Below are positions 12,924 to 21,783 of a stretch of 64,000 nt of DNA, one piece after another (the stretch's first letter is position 1; each line of letters starts with the position of its first letter). A program made the position numbers and the translations under genes. The stretch is from NCBI GenBank assembly GCA_014238945.1, contig JABAAB010000126.1, forward strand, positions 1 through 64,000, read 5' to 3'. The DNA is from Lysobacterales bacterium. Its GTDB lineage: Bacteria > Pseudomonadota > Gammaproteobacteria > Xanthomonadales > SZUA-36. Under the pieces are notes generated by a model that ran no database searches, was not told the DNA's origin, and saw only the letters and a list, made by a program, of their open reading frames with translations.

Positions 12924-14282
12924 ATGACTGAAGACCGGATCACCCTGGACACCAAAATCTCCTATGGGTTGGGTGCACTCGGCAAGGATTTTGCCTGTTC
13001 CATCATCTATATTTTCCTGATGTTCTATTACACGGATGTTGTCGGGTTATCTGCGGCATTCGTGGGGACCCTGTTTCTGGTAGCACGCATCGTGGACGCC
13101 ATCACAGACCCGATGATGGGGATGATCGTGGACAATACGCGCACACGATTCGGAAAATTCCGGCCCTGGATACTGATTGGCACCATCATCAATTCATTCG
13201 CTCTGGTTGCAGTTTTTTATACCCACGAATTTACCGGTGCCTGGCTCTACGTCTATGCTGCGATCAGCTATATCCTGTGGGGTGTGACCTACACGATCAT
13301 GGATATTCCCTACTGGTCGATGATCCCGGCCATGTCCTGCAAGCGCGTGGAACGCGAAAAACTGGTTGTATGGCCCCGTATTTTCGCCAGTTTTGCGTGG
13401 ATGATGATGGGTGGATACGGCTTGTGGGCGGTGGCCAAACTGGGAGGGGAAGACAAGGGGACAGGCTTTTTCTACCTGTCGTTGATCATCGTTGTCTCGT
13501 TTGTTGCAAGTGCCCTGATCACGTTTTTCCGGGTCAAGGAACAGTTTCCGACCAGCAATGACGCGGCCAGGTTTTCCTTCAAGGATGTGCGTGACATCAT
13601 CCTGAAGAATGATCAGTTGAAGGCCCTGATCGGAGCGGTTTTGACTTTTCAAATTGCCATTTCCCTGATCGGTGGTTTTGCGATTTACTACTTTACCTAT
13701 GCCATTGGCCGTGAGGACCTTTTCCCGACCTTTGCCCTGGTATCCGGTGCCGCCGAAATCACGGGCGTTTTCATTTTCCCCTGGCTGTGCAGGATCCTGC
13801 CGCGCAAGATCATGTGGTTCATTGCCTGCGCGTTTCCGGCCTTGTGTTCACTGGTGTTGTTTCTGACCGGTATCTTTTCGCCTGAGAGTGCTTTTCTGGC
13901 CGGTCTGGCCGGTGCGGTACTGAAATTCGGAGGCGGAATTGCCAATGGTCTGTCCACGGTAATGTTGGCCGATGTGGTGGATTACGGGGAGTACAAGACC
14001 GGGCAACGCAGCGAAAGCATCATATTTTCAGTGCAGACCATGCTGGTGAAGTTTGCCGGTGCCCTGTCCGGCTTCTTTATTGGTATCGGACTGTCCATGA
14101 TCGGTTACGTTCCAAATGTGGAGCAAAGCGAATCTACCATTTTTGGGCTGAGATTCATGATGATCGGAACACCGTTGATTTTGGTCCTGCTGAGTGTGTG
14201 GGTCTACAAAATGCAGTACAAACTGCATGGGGAATTCCAGACCAGGGTGATGCGGAAGATCGCGCGGGCAGGAGCAGCATAA
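12924..14282 (+). CDS. GPH family sugar:cation symporter (MelB-like)
   Basis: Twelve-helix inner-membrane carrier of the glycoside-pentoside-hexuronide family. It opens with ITLDTKISYGLGALGKDF followed by the first helix, and has the conserved DPMMGMIVDNTRTRFGKFRPWI loop after helix 2, the family's cation/sugar-site region. Length is normal (about 452 residues). The ATG at 12924 is preferred because GGGA sits seven bases upstream; an in-frame ATG at 12912 is possible. Third gene of the galactan operon, so the likely substrate is galactose or short beta-galacto-oligosaccharides taken up with sodium or protons. Substrate is inferred from context. Confidence 0.9.
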   Translation: MTEDRITLDTKISYGLGALGKDFACSIIYIFLMFYYTDVVGLSAAFVGTLFLVARIVDAITDPMMGMIVDNTRTRFGKFRPWILIGTIINSFALVAVFYTHEFTGAWLYVYAAISYILWGVTYTIMDIPYWSMIPAMSCKRVEREKLVVWPRIFASFAWMMMGGYGLWAVAKLGGEDKGTGFFYLSLIIVVSFVASALITFFRVKEQFPTSNDAARFSFKDVRDIILKNDQLKALIGAVLTFQIAISLIGGFAIYYFTYAIGREDLFPTFALVSGAAEITGVFIFPWLCRILPRKIMWFIACAFPALCSLVLFLTGIFSPESAFLAGLAGAVLKFGGGIANGLSTVMLADVVDYGEYKTGQRSESIIFSVQTMLVKFAGALSGFFIGIGLSMIGYVPNVEQSESTIFGLRFMMIGTPLILVLLSVWVYKMQYKLHGEFQTRVMRKIARAGAA

Positions 14283-14310
14283 TACCTGCTTGGCCAACTG
14301 GGGATCGACA

Positions 14311-14373
14311 TTGGGGGTCAGAGTAAAAACTGGTGCGAAATTTTAGTTTTGACTCAGACCCCAAATATTTGCC
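14311..14373. repeat. CTCTGACCCC-type imperfect palindrome
   Basis: An imperfect inverted repeat whose outer ends are TTGGGGGTCAGAGTAAAAAC and GTTTTGACTCAGACCCCAA. The same TTGGGGTCAGAGTAAA core recurs near 53224, with related forms at 31268, 44433 and 55413. Such elements resemble REP-like palindromes mobilised by REP-associated tyrosine transposases; that link is from general knowledge, and no such transposase is in the window. Here it sits between the galactan operon and the acyl-CoA dehydrogenase gene and may end transcription. Confidence 0.65.
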
Positions 14374-14440
14374 ATCGCGTAAATACTTTACTCTGGTTTC
14401 CGAATTTGCAATGGTGTGAATTCATGCGGAGGGTGTATTG

Positions 14441-15604
14441 ATGCATTTTGAAATGACTGAAGAACAGCAGATGGTGGTCGAGACGACACGAAAGTTTGTT
14501 GAGCAAGAGTTATACCCACATGAAGCCGAGGTCGAGCGAACAGGTATATTAAGCCGTGAGCTGATCCGGGAATTACAGGCAAAAGCGATTGAGACGGGTC
14601 TGTACGCGGCCAACATCCCTGAAGAATTCGGTGGCGCGGGTTTGGATACGGTGACCTGGTTACTGTATGAGCGTGAGCTGGGCCGTACCAACTATGCTCT
14701 GCACTGGACCTGTGTGGCGCGTCCTTCCAATATTCTTTGTGCCGGTACATCCGCGCAACGGGAGAAATACCTGGCACGCTGTGTTCGCGGTGAAACCTGG
14801 GATTGCCTGGCGATGACGGAACCCGGTGCCGGTTCAGACCTGCGTGGGATGCGGGCAACGGCGAAACCGGATGGTGATGACTGGATACTCAACGGCACCA
14901 AGCATTTTATATCCCATGCAGACATCGCGGATTTCGCAATCTGCTTCATGGCCACGGGAGAGGAGGACACCCCGCGTGGCAAAAAGAAACTCATCACCGC
15001 GTTTTTTGTAGATAAGGGAACAGCGGGCTTTACGGTTCGCGATGGCTACGAAAACGTCTCCCACCGCGGCTACACCAATGCCATCCTGGAGTTCAATGAC
15101 TGCCGGATTCCCAACGAGAACATGCTCGGTGAACTCCACAAGGGTTTTGCCGTGGCCAATGAATGGTTGGGCGCAACTCGTTTGCAGGTCGCGGCCACCT
15201 GCCTGGGCCGGGCAGAGCGGGCACTGGAGCACTCGATACAGTGGGCCGCAGAGCGTGAACAGTTCGGTCAGAAAATCGGTAAATTCCAGGGGGTCAGTTT
15301 CAAGCTTGCCGACATGGCGACCGAGCTCAAGGCGGCCCAGCTTCTGACCCTCGAGGCTGGTTGGAAGTTTGACCAGGGCACCTGTACCGACACCGATATG
15401 GCCATGGCCAAACTCAAGGCCACTGAAATGCTGGCATTTGTCGCCGACGAAGCCATTCAGATTCACGGAGGTATGGGTCTGATGAACGAATTACCTCTCG
15501 AACGCATTTGGCGGGATGCACGTATCGAGCGTATCTGGGAGGGGACATCGGAAATTCAGCGGCATATTATTTCCCGTGCCCTGTTGCGCCCACTGGGGGC
15601 CTGA
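14441..15604 (+). CDS. Acyl-CoA dehydrogenase
   Basis: FAD-dependent acyl-CoA dehydrogenase of about 387 residues, cytoplasmic, introducing the alpha,beta double bond into a CoA thioester. The ATG at 14441 has GGAGGG nine bases upstream. Visible signatures are the FAD/substrate segment CLAMTEPGAGSDL, the RIPNENMLGE turn, the C-terminal helical domain with QFGQKIGKFQGVSFKLADM and QIHGGMGLMNELPLERIWRDAR, and the catalytic glutamate in IWEGTSEIQRH. It heads an operon-like group with a membrane hydroxylase (20 bases on) and a CaiD-like crotonase. Chain-length preference cannot be read from sequence. It is not obviously CaiA, whose sequence differs in these motifs. Confidence 0.92.
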   Translation: MHFEMTEEQQMVVETTRKFVEQELYPHEAEVERTGILSRELIRELQAKAIETGLYAANIPEEFGGAGLDTVTWLLYERELGRTNYALHWTCVARPSNILCAGTSAQREKYLARCVRGETWDCLAMTEPGAGSDLRGMRATAKPDGDDWILNGTKHFISHADIADFAICFMATGEEDTPRGKKKLITAFFVDKGTAGFTVRDGYENVSHRGYTNAILEFNDCRIPNENMLGELHKGFAVANEWLGATRLQVAATCLGRAERALEHSIQWAAEREQFGQKIGKFQGVSFKLADMATELKAAQLLTLEAGWKFDQGTCTDTDMAMAKLKATEMLAFVADEAIQIHGGMGLMNELPLERIWRDARIERIWEGTSEIQRHIISRALLRPLGA

Positions 15605-15624
15605 TTTGTGGGGTTCACTGACCA

Positions 15625-16644
15625 GTGAGTACGGACCATACAAACAGCCATGACCTGGAAAGGGAACCGAACCTGAGGAAGACCTGGAACTGGTCTCCGC
15701 AGGTACCTATTGATCTTGCGCCCATCATCGAGTGGCCACCGAGGCCACTGGCAGCAATCCGGTTTCTGCTTGGCCGGGGGTATGTTTATTCCACCGCCGC
15801 GATATTTATCCTGCTCGCGATATTGACCTGGTTTTACCTGCTGCCACCGGTTGAGACCTGGGCGACATTTTCAGTGGGCTGGGTCTTGAGAGTTGCGCTG
15901 ATCAACTTGTCATTTTTGCTGCTGTATGCAGGCGGTCTGCACCTGTATTTTCATGTTTTGAAAAAGCAGGGGCACAGTCACAGATTTGAACAGAAGGAAC
16001 TGGACAGGCACAACCGCAAATTCCTGTTCAACAACCAGGTTCATGACAATATATTCTTTTGCTGTGTCAGCGGCATCCCCATCAGCACGGCCTGGCAGGT
16101 GCTGGTGATGTGGGGTTACGCCAACGGCTACACACCGTGGCTGGCGTGGGAAGACCACCCGGTGCTTTTTGCCTTGATGTTCGTGTTGATCGCGTTGCTG
16201 AATTCAATGCATTTTTACTGTATACATCGCCTGCTACACTGGCCGCCATTGTTCAGGCTGTGTCACAGCGTTCATCACAGAAACATCAACATCGGGCCCT
16301 GGTCCGGGATTTCGATGCACCCCATCGAACATGTCCTGTACTTCAGTGTATATGCAATTCACTTTGTATTGCTGACCCACCCGGTGCACCTGTTTTACCA
16401 CGTCTATTTTCAGACCCTGAGTCCGGCATCTTCACATTCCGGTTATGCGGATTTGCAGATCAGGAATAAATCGGTATTTGCACTGGGCGACTTCTTTCAC
16501 CAGTTGCATCACAGGTACTTCGATTGCAACTATGGCACCAGTTTCATGGCATGGGACAGGTGGTTTGGTACCTTTCACGACGGTACCGAGGAGGCTACTA
16601 CCAAGTTGCGCGAATACCAGTTGCGACGCCGGGAGGTGCGTTAA
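15625..16644 (+). CDS. Fatty acid hydroxylase / sterol desaturase family membrane protein
   Basis: Integral-membrane di-iron oxygenase of 339 residues. Four or more hydrophobic segments are visible (about 55-75, 90-110, 145-165, 182-200). The histidine clusters that bind the diiron centre are HRLLH (201-205), HSVHH (214-218) and HQLHH (292-296), spaced as in the sterol desaturase superfamily. Start is a GTG at 15625, with only a weak ribosome binding site; it lies 20 bases after the acyl-CoA dehydrogenase stop. Placed between a dehydrogenase and a crotonase, it may hydroxylate or desaturate a lipid or quaternary-amine acyl substrate. Substrate unknown. Confidence 0.87.
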   Translation: MSTDHTNSHDLEREPNLRKTWNWSPQVPIDLAPIIEWPPRPLAAIRFLLGRGYVYSTAAIFILLAILTWFYLLPPVETWATFSVGWVLRVALINLSFLLLYAGGLHLYFHVLKKQGHSHRFEQKELDRHNRKFLFNNQVHDNIFFCCVSGIPISTAWQVLVMWGYANGYTPWLAWEDHPVLFALMFVLIALLNSMHFYCIHRLLHWPPLFRLCHSVHHRNINIGPWSGISMHPIEHVLYFSVYAIHFVLLTHPVHLFYHVYFQTLSPASSHSGYADLQIRNKSVFALGDFFHQLHHRYFDCNYGTSFMAWDRWFGTFHDGTEEATTKLREYQLRRREVR

Positions 16645-16758
16645 AACCCCGGGGGGGTGTTCGAACCCACGCCATGGCACCGGTCTTCTTGCTAATATAG
16701 ATGCCCGGTTAATAGTCATTTTTGTCAGTTCATCAATTAAACCACGCAGGGAAAAACA

Positions 16759-17544
16759 ATGTCTGAAAGCCCGGTTAAAACCCGTATCGATCAAGGCGTC
16801 CTGGAAGTCACACTGGACCGTCCCAAGGCCAACGCGGTGGACCTGGCCACCAGTCGTGTGATGGGTGAGGTATTCAAGGACTTTCGCGATAACCCGGATC
16901 TGCGGGTGGCCATCCTGACGGCTGCGGGGGAAAAGTTTTTCTGTCCCGGTTGGGATTTAAAGGCGGCCGCTGGTGGTGATGACGTGGACGGTGATTACGG
17001 TGCGGGTGGATTTGGCGGTATCCAGGAACTGCCCCGTCTCAACAAGCCGATCATCTGTGCCGTCAACGGCATCTGTTGTGGCGGCGGACTCGAGATCGCA
17101 CTATCCACCGACATTATCCTGGCTGCGGAGCACGCCACCTTTGCCCTGCCCGAAATTCACTCGGGGACCGTTGCTGACGCCGCCTCAATCAAGTTACCCA
17201 AACGCATTCCATACCACATCGCGATGGAACTGCTGCTGACCGGTCGATGGATAGACGCAGAAGAGGCCCACCGGTGGGGTTTTGTGAACGAGATACTCCC
17301 CGCAGACCGGTTGATGGAGCGGGCACGGGAGGTGGCCAGCCTGCTCGCATCCGGGCCACCCCTGGTCATGGCTGCGATCAAGGAGGTTGTCCGTGATGCG
17401 GAAGGCTCCCCCTTCCAGGATTCACTCAATCGCATCACCACGCGACAGCTCGAGACGATTGACGTTCTCTATGGTAGTGAAGACATGCGTGAGGGTTTCA
17501 CCGCCTTTGCTGAAAAACGTGATCCTCAGTGGAAAGGGAAGTAG
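16759..17544 (+). CDS. Enoyl-CoA hydratase family, carnitinyl-CoA dehydratase (CaiD)-like
   Basis: Crotonase-fold protein of 261 residues, the length of E. coli CaiD (crotonobetainyl-CoA hydratase). Similarity to CaiD as I recall it extends over the whole chain: the start MSESPVKTR, LDRPKANAVD, MGEVFKDFRDNPDLRVAIL, GEKFFCPGWDLKAAA and the C-terminus FAEKRDPQWKGK. The oxyanion-hole region is CCGGGLEIALS and the second catalytic-glutamate segment is FALPEIHSG. Cytoplasmic. Gap of 114 bases from the hydroxylase gene, same direction. It may act on carnitine-like CoA esters, but no caiB/caiC/caiT genes are in the window, so a related branched or fatty enoyl-CoA is equally possible. Confidence 0.85.
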   Translation: MSESPVKTRIDQGVLEVTLDRPKANAVDLATSRVMGEVFKDFRDNPDLRVAILTAAGEKFFCPGWDLKAAAGGDDVDGDYGAGGFGGIQELPRLNKPIICAVNGICCGGGLEIALSTDIILAAEHATFALPEIHSGTVADAASIKLPKRIPYHIAMELLLTGRWIDAEEAHRWGFVNEILPADRLMERAREVASLLASGPPLVMAAIKEVVRDAEGSPFQDSLNRITTRQLETIDVLYGSEDMREGFTAFAEKRDPQWKGK

Positions 17545-17572
17545 CCTGTATCTGCGGGAAATAGTTTCAGTC

Positions 17573-18373
17573 TTAAGGAACAACGGCAATGATACGAAGA
17601 GGTCCGCCACTTCCACCCTCAATTTTCATAGGCAATGCAATGACGATTGCACCCGTTGGCGGCAATCGTTCCAGGTTGGCCACATTCTCGAAGGCGGGGA
17701 TATTGGCCTTGAACAGGTTCTGGTGTGTTTCAAACCCGGTTGACTGACCATAATCTATGCTGGCTGTATCGATACCGACCGATTTGATTGATCGCTCGCT
17801 GGCAAGGAATGTGGCCGTGTCCGGGTGGATACCCGGGAAGTGCAGATCGTCAGTAGCCCCTTCGCCACGTTCGGCGGTTCCCAGGTAGGTTTCGGGATCT
17901 GGCCAGTGTTGTCCATAACCGGTGTGGAACAGGACGATGCTTCCATCCGGAATCATACCGTTTTCCGCCTCCCAGTCTGCGATATCATCCCTTGTAATGA
18001 GATAGTCACGATCCCCTGCTGATTGTTTCTCCACATCAATTACCACGGCAGGTCCCAGCAGTCTCTCCAATGGGACCTGGTCACTGGTGTTTTTCCCCTC
18101 GGAAAAATGAACGGGGGCATCCAGGTGGGTTCCACCATGCTCTGAGGTGCTGATGGAATAGGCACTGTAGTAGTAGCCGGCGTCGGACATTCCTTCGAAG
18201 TCGGTCGTTTTTTCAAAGCCCTTTGCCGTTGGCCAGTAAACCGTGTCTTTGTTAAAAGCATAAGTCAGGTCAACGAGTGTTCCTGCGGGAAATGAAATGC
18301 TTTGGGACACGGGAACCGTCTGGCACGCGCAGACCAAAAAGACGAGACACAACAACAATGATGCAGGTTTCAT
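17573..18373 (-). CDS. Cyclase-family (kynurenine formamidase-like) lipoprotein
   Basis: Metal-dependent hydrolase of the cyclase family (Pfam cyclase, which includes bacterial kynurenine formamidase and isatin hydrolase). The signature HGGTHLDAPVHF, with metal-binding His and Asp, is intact, and D-T-A-S-I-D-Y-G near the C-terminus carries further family residues. The ATG at 18373 gives a signal sequence with a lipobox-like VCAC before the mature Cys, so it is probably a lipoprotein facing the periplasm. The frame extends to 18436 but that start would bury the signal. It converges on the CaiD-like gene with 28 bases between. Natural substrate unknown. Confidence 0.85.
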   Translation of the reverse strand: MKPASLLLCLVFLVCACQTVPVSQSISFPAGTLVDLTYAFNKDTVYWPTAKGFEKTTDFEGMSDAGYYYSAYSISTSEHGGTHLDAPVHFSEGKNTSDQVPLERLLGPAVVIDVEKQSAGDRDYLITRDDIADWEAENGMIPDGSIVLFHTGYGQHWPDPETYLGTAERGEGATDDLHFPGIHPDTATFLASERSIKSVGIDTASIDYGQSTGFETHQNLFKANIPAFENVANLERLPPTGAIVIALPMKIEGGSGGPLRIIAVVP

Positions 18374-18479
18374 AAACAGGTTTCCGGCTCCGTTTGATAA
18401 CGAGGGGGAGTATAGCCCGTAAAGGCAATCAATCATCTGGCGGGCACGGCCAGGCCATGGATTGGGGTATGATCCGCAT

Positions 18480-19295
18480 ATGAATCACCCAGATTTGCAG
18501 GCCAGTGTCCGCTACCTCGTGCGCGGTGAAGGAAAACCGGTTTACATTGCATCCCGGGGTGGTGCCGACGCGGCCCTGCACATTGGCGCTGAGTTCGAGG
18601 ACCGCGAGGTCAATATTCACGATGCCCGACAATTACGGCCCCCTGCCAGCCTGGACCAACAGGGTTTCACCCTGGTGCCCCACGCGACACGGGTAAAGGA
18701 TTTTTATGACCTGGAATCGGTACAGGAGCGGTATGAAGCCGAGATTATCGAACTGGTAGTGCAGGCAACCGCCGCGGTCGATGCCCTGGTTTTCGATCAT
18801 ACACTGCGCTCCGATTCACGCGATATACGTGGAGATCGTCTGACCCGTGAGCCGGCAGCGGTAATTCACAACGACTACACCGATGCGTCGGCGGTCAAAC
18901 GTTTGCGGGATTTACTATCAGCGGATCAGTCACATGAACGGCTGCAACACCGTTTTGCCATCATCAATGTCTGGCGCACTATCGCGGGCACCGTTTTGAC
19001 CAGCCCTTTGGCCTGTTGTGATGCGACCACCATCGATACCATCGACCTGGTGGCCAGTGAACGGCGTGCAAAGGAGCGCATCGGTGAGTTGGAACTGGTG
19101 AGTTGGAATCCCGGGCACAGGTGGTATTACTATCCGGAGATGAAAAGCAACGAGGCCCTGCTGATCAAGACCTTTGATTCGGCCCGAGACGGACGCGCTC
19201 GGTGCTCAATTCACACCGCCTTTACGAATCCGCTGGCACCGGTTGACGCACCGGCGCGGGAAAGCATGGAGTCGCGCTTGTTGGTGTTCTTTTAA
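18480..19295 (+). CDS. CmcJ/NvfI-like oxidoreductase (putative Fe/2-oxoglutarate-type oxygenase)
   Basis: About 271 residues, matching the family that contains CmcJ of cephamycin synthesis and fungal NvfI/GA4-desaturase-like enzymes. Visible landmarks are the DYTDAS segment after AAVIHN, which carries candidate metal ligands His and Asp, the INVWR segment followed by the PLACCDATTID stretch, and a C-terminal KTFDSARDGRARCSIHTAF with the distal His and Arg expected for 2-oxoglutarate binding. No signal peptide. The ATG at 18480 is preferred over the upstream TTG. It diverges from the cyclase lipoprotein gene with about 105 bases between. Often found in secondary metabolism, but no other biosynthetic genes are adjacent. 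Confidence 0.8.
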   Translation: MNHPDLQASVRYLVRGEGKPVYIASRGGADAALHIGAEFEDREVNIHDARQLRPPASLDQQGFTLVPHATRVKDFYDLESVQERYEAEIIELVVQATAAVDALVFDHTLRSDSRDIRGDRLTREPAAVIHNDYTDASAVKRLRDLLSADQSHERLQHRFAIINVWRTIAGTVLTSPLACCDATTIDTIDLVASERRAKERIGELELVSWNPGHRWYYYPEMKSNEALLIKTFDSARDGRARCSIHTAFTNPLAPVDAPARESMESRLLVFF

Positions 19296-19351
19296 TTGAT
19301 GTTCCGGGTGATGGGGTAAATATCAGGCAGGTGGCGCCAATCCGCGCATGA

Positions 19352-20266
19352 AATCTTGTTTACAGATCAACCGTTGTTGGTCTGGCCTACCGGGACGGCT
19401 GTCCACGTGGGTCATGGCACCCGGAAGGAAGCAACAAGTTCTATGGTGGTCTGTGGACCGAGGATGGTGGTCTTACTTACCTCGACACACCGGATTGGGT
19501 GCTGCCAGAAATGGTCAATTGCACCTGGGGTGTTGAAACGGGTTGTGAAGTCCGTGGCAGCCGGGCCAATGCCATTTCCGGTGACGGCAGCCTGATTGTC
19601 GGACACGTTGACGCTTCCGGTTGGAGAGGATCCTACTGGAGCAACGGTCTGCTGGCCATGCTGGGTGAGGATGACCCAAAGGGATGGATCGGATCGGCCA
19701 ACGCGGTCAACCACGACGGCTCCGTAGTGGTTGGCGGTATTGCCGGTGACAACGGCTGGGGCTGGGGCGAAGATGCTTACATATGGTCACCACAAAGCGG
19801 TACCCGAAATCTGGGTCACTTCACCTTCTCATGCGAGGAAATCGCTCCATGGGATTGTGAATGGATGCCGGAAATCCAGTTCCCGGCAGAGACCTATGGC
19901 GTGTCAGATGATGGCTCCATCGTGGTCGGCCGGGCCGGTGATTTCTGGTACGGGTTTATCGGGTTCATTTGGATGGAAGAACTGGGAATGGTCGACTTCA
20001 ACGAGTTCCTGCAGGGACAGGGAATCATGGAAGCATATACCAGCGCCCTGATCGGCCCATTGTCCGTTTCGGGTGATGGAAAGACCATTGTGGGCTGGGG
20101 TACCAACTCGGTAAATATGTTCAGCTTTGCGGTGACCCTGGACCAGGTCTGGGTATGCAACGGTGAGAAATCTCAGATGGTCGGGTTCCCCGGCGCCATG
20201 GCCAGTCACCTTAATCGCGGAGCAGAACTGGGTATGTGTGCAACGGATCGCCCGATTGCACCCTGA
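19352..20266 (+). pseudogene. HAF-repeat extracellular protein, 5'-truncated
   Basis: The open frame starts just after a TGA at 19349 and immediately reads VVGLAYRDGCPRGSWHPEG, continuing through repeated beta-hairpin-like units of the form A-I-S-G-D-G-S-x-I-V-G-H. Further copies are NAVNHDGSVVVGGIAGD, GVSDDGSIVVGRAGD and SVSGDGKTIVGWG. These are HAF-family extracellular repeats. No signal peptide or convincing start codon precedes them (first GTG near 19499 would cut a repeat), so the N-terminal part has been lost. Four or five cysteines lie in loops. The protein end looks natural and is followed by a terminator hairpin. Role of the family is unclear. Confidence 0.65.
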
Positions 20267-20365
20267 GCTTGCGCCTAACCGATCGTAAACAAGGTCGGGA
20301 ATGCGAAAGTTTCACCCCGGGTGCGGCAGATATACCGCCGCGCCGGGTGTGAACTTTCAATATTG

Positions 20366-20399
20366 CCCCGGGCCTGGCCCGGGGTTTGTTTTTTGTTTG
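20366..20399 (+). terminator. Rho-independent terminator
   Basis: GC-rich hairpin CCCCGGG-CCTGG-CCCGGGG followed by a run dominated by T (TTTGTTTTTTGTTT). It ends the HAF-repeat gene, about 100 bases after its stop. The hairpin arms resemble a second copy near 30688 that lacks the T run, so it may derive from a dispersed repeat. Confidence 0.75.
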
Positions 20400-20400
20400 A

Positions 20401-20447
20401 CGTCATTCCTGCGGGTTTTTTATCATTCCCGGGGAAGCGGGAATGTC
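20401..20447. repeat. GTCATTCC...GGGAATG dispersed palindrome
   Basis: Contains CGTCATTCCTGCGGG and then the palindrome CATTCCCGGGGAAGCGGGAATG (20424-20445). Related units occur at 26281-26349 and 28505-28526. Short palindromes of this kind are common intergenic repeats in proteobacteria. Here it lies between two convergent genes. Confidence 0.6.
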
Positions 20448-20475
20448 TCAGTTTGAACCCAAATTTTCGGTTTGT

Positions 20476-21021
20476 TTACTCGCCCCGGTCTACCGGGACC
20501 ATAATATGGGCATAGTCGGTGTCACCCCACATAACGTAAGGGCCGCCCGATGAAGGGTCATCGCTCATGCCTTCAAGTAGTTCCCTGGGGACGATCAACA
20601 TCAGGTGTGGACCGGTCTCGGTGTAGTCATCCGCCTCACTGGGGTTGGGGTGATAGGGATCAGAATTACTGACACCACTACCTTGCGGTTCTCCCATCAG
20701 CATGTAGGAGATACCAACACCGTTTGCTGAAAATGCGGCCTTGGCACCCAGGGCACCCATCATTTCTCCCCACACCGCATCGATACACACCGGTGCGCGG
20801 TCACCGGGCATAACCTCTGGTAAACAGGTCCAGCCGTTGGTTCCCTCGGCAACGACCTTGCCATTTATCACAATCGTGGCGCCGGCACCAATTGCCGCTG
20901 GCGCCGCACTGCGGGCATGGGCGATCAGTTTTTCTTCAACATCCCCGGCCACACTGATTCCCATACCCGTTGCAATTAATGCCAGGCTTAATACCAATTT
21001 AGAAATAATGTTCTTGTGCAT
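20476..21021 (-). CDS. Secreted protein of unknown function
   Basis: 181 residues with a clear signal peptide (MHKNIISKLVLSLALIA, cleavage near SVAG). The ATG at 21021 has a strong GGAGG seven bases upstream. The mature part has three cysteines, a TNGWTCLPEVMPGDRAPVC segment and GVGISYMLMGEPQGSGVSN, and ends in MVPVDRGE. I have seen similar proteins in proteobacterial genomes without an assigned function. No catalytic motif or membrane anchor is visible. Probably periplasmic. Single gene: it converges on the HAF fragment and is backed by its own promoter candidate. Confidence 0.8.
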   Translation of the reverse strand: MHKNIISKLVLSLALIATGMGISVAGDVEEKLIAHARSAAPAAIGAGATIVINGKVVAEGTNGWTCLPEVMPGDRAPVCIDAVWGEMMGALGAKAAFSANGVGISYMLMGEPQGSGVSNSDPYHPNPSEADDYTETGPHLMLIVPRELLEGMSDDPSSGGPYVMWGDTDYAHIMVPVDRGE

Positions 21022-21124
21022 GTTTGTTTCCTCCATGATGCTTTCTACGTCTCAGCCCTAAAAAACGGGCCGTGGTTCCAGATCAAGTACAGTGCCAACC
21101 GGGTTCCGGCGGGCATGTATTGGA

Positions 21125-21153
21125 AGTATAGACGATAAGCAACAAAAAATTAA
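21125..21153 (-). promoter_or_regulatory. Candidate sigma-70 promoter for the secreted protein gene
   Basis: On the minus strand a TATACT box (21125-21130) lies 17 bases from TTAATT (21148-21153). The -10 is good, the -35 weak. It is about 100 bases upstream of the start at 21021. Confidence 0.4.
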
Positions 21154-21192
21154 TGTTCGCGCGTGGACTTCAGGAGCAGTATGGGGAGACAC

Positions 21193-21219
21193 AAAAAACC
21201 CGCCTCAAGGGCGGGTTTT
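21193..21219 (-). terminator. Rho-independent terminator after rpmG
   Basis: On the minus strand the hairpin ACCCGCC-CTTG-AGGCGGGT is followed by a T run, 20 bases past the rpmG stop. It is A/T-flanked on both sides and could work in both directions. Confidence 0.85.
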
Positions 21220-21240
21220 CCATAGAGTTACAGGGTGCCG

Positions 21241-21408
21241 TTACTTGATCTTGGCTTCCTTGTAGATCACGTGTTTGCGTACAACGGGATCATATTTCCT
21301 GATTTGCATTTTCGCGGGCGTGTTCTTTTTGTTTTTGTCTGTTGTGTAAAAGTGACCGGTACCAGCAGACGATACCAGGCGAATTTTGTCTCGTGATGAT
21401 TTTGCCAT
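21241..21408 (-). CDS. rpmG: 50S ribosomal protein L33
   Basis: Complete 55-residue L33 (starts [20 protein letters not shown], ends [11 protein letters not shown]). It binds 23S rRNA near the E site of the large subunit. This copy lacks the four zinc-binding cysteines of the C+ type, so it is the zinc-free form usual in gammaproteobacteria. It follows rpmB with a 12-base gap, the classic rpmB-rpmG pair, and is ended by the terminator at 21193-21219. It shares the promoter upstream of rpmB. Confidence 0.97.
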   Translation of the reverse strand: MAKSSRDKIRLVSSAGTGHFYTTDKNKKNTPAKMQIRKYDPVVRKHVIYKEAKIK

Positions 21409-21420
21409 GATCTAAATTCC

Positions 21421-21657
21421 TCAGACTCTTTCGCCGCGCGCACGCAGGTCGGTAAGAACGGCGTCAATACCCTTCTTGTCAATGATACGCAGTCCCTTGG
21501 TGGAAACACGCAAACGAACCCAGCGATTCTCACTTTCCACCCAAAATCGGTGATTGTGAAGGTTGGGTAAAAAACGCCGCCTGGTCTTGCGATTGGAGTG
21601 CGATACATTGTTTCCGGACATTGGGCGTTTACCGGTTACCTGACATACTCTGGCCAT
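21421..21657 (-). CDS. rpmB: 50S ribosomal protein L28
   Basis: 78-residue L28, the typical gammaproteobacterial length. It starts [20 protein letters not shown] and has the expected [12 protein letters not shown] basic segment and [16 protein letters not shown]. Structural protein of the large ribosomal subunit. First gene of the rpmB-rpmG operon, downstream of and co-directional with radC as in many gammaproteobacteria. Confidence 0.97.
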   Translation of the reverse strand: MARVCQVTGKRPMSGNNVSHSNRKTRRRFLPNLHNHRFWVESENRWVRLRVSTKGLRIIDKKGIDAVLTDLRARGERV

Positions 21658-21697
21658 TGGATTATTCCATTACTGTACTATCAAAAATGAGCCGCAC

Positions 21698-21726
21698 TTT
21701 ATACCTCAACGGCAGAACATTTGCAA
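21698..21726 (-). promoter_or_regulatory. Promoter of rpmB-rpmG
   Basis: Minus-strand TATAAA (21698-21703) and TTGCAA (21721-21726) with a 17-base spacer, about 40 bases upstream of the L28 start. Good agreement with a sigma-70 promoter and correctly placed for a ribosomal protein operon. Confidence 0.6.
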
Positions 21727-21783
21727 TCAAATTGAGTTGATTTCAGCTTATTTTATCTGTGTATTGATTCAATGTCGTGTTTT

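Noticed and set aside
14311..14373. Rho-independent terminator after the GPH gene
   Set aside because: The stem is imperfect and lacks a T run; it matches the dispersed CTCTGACCCC family, so it is listed as a repeat.
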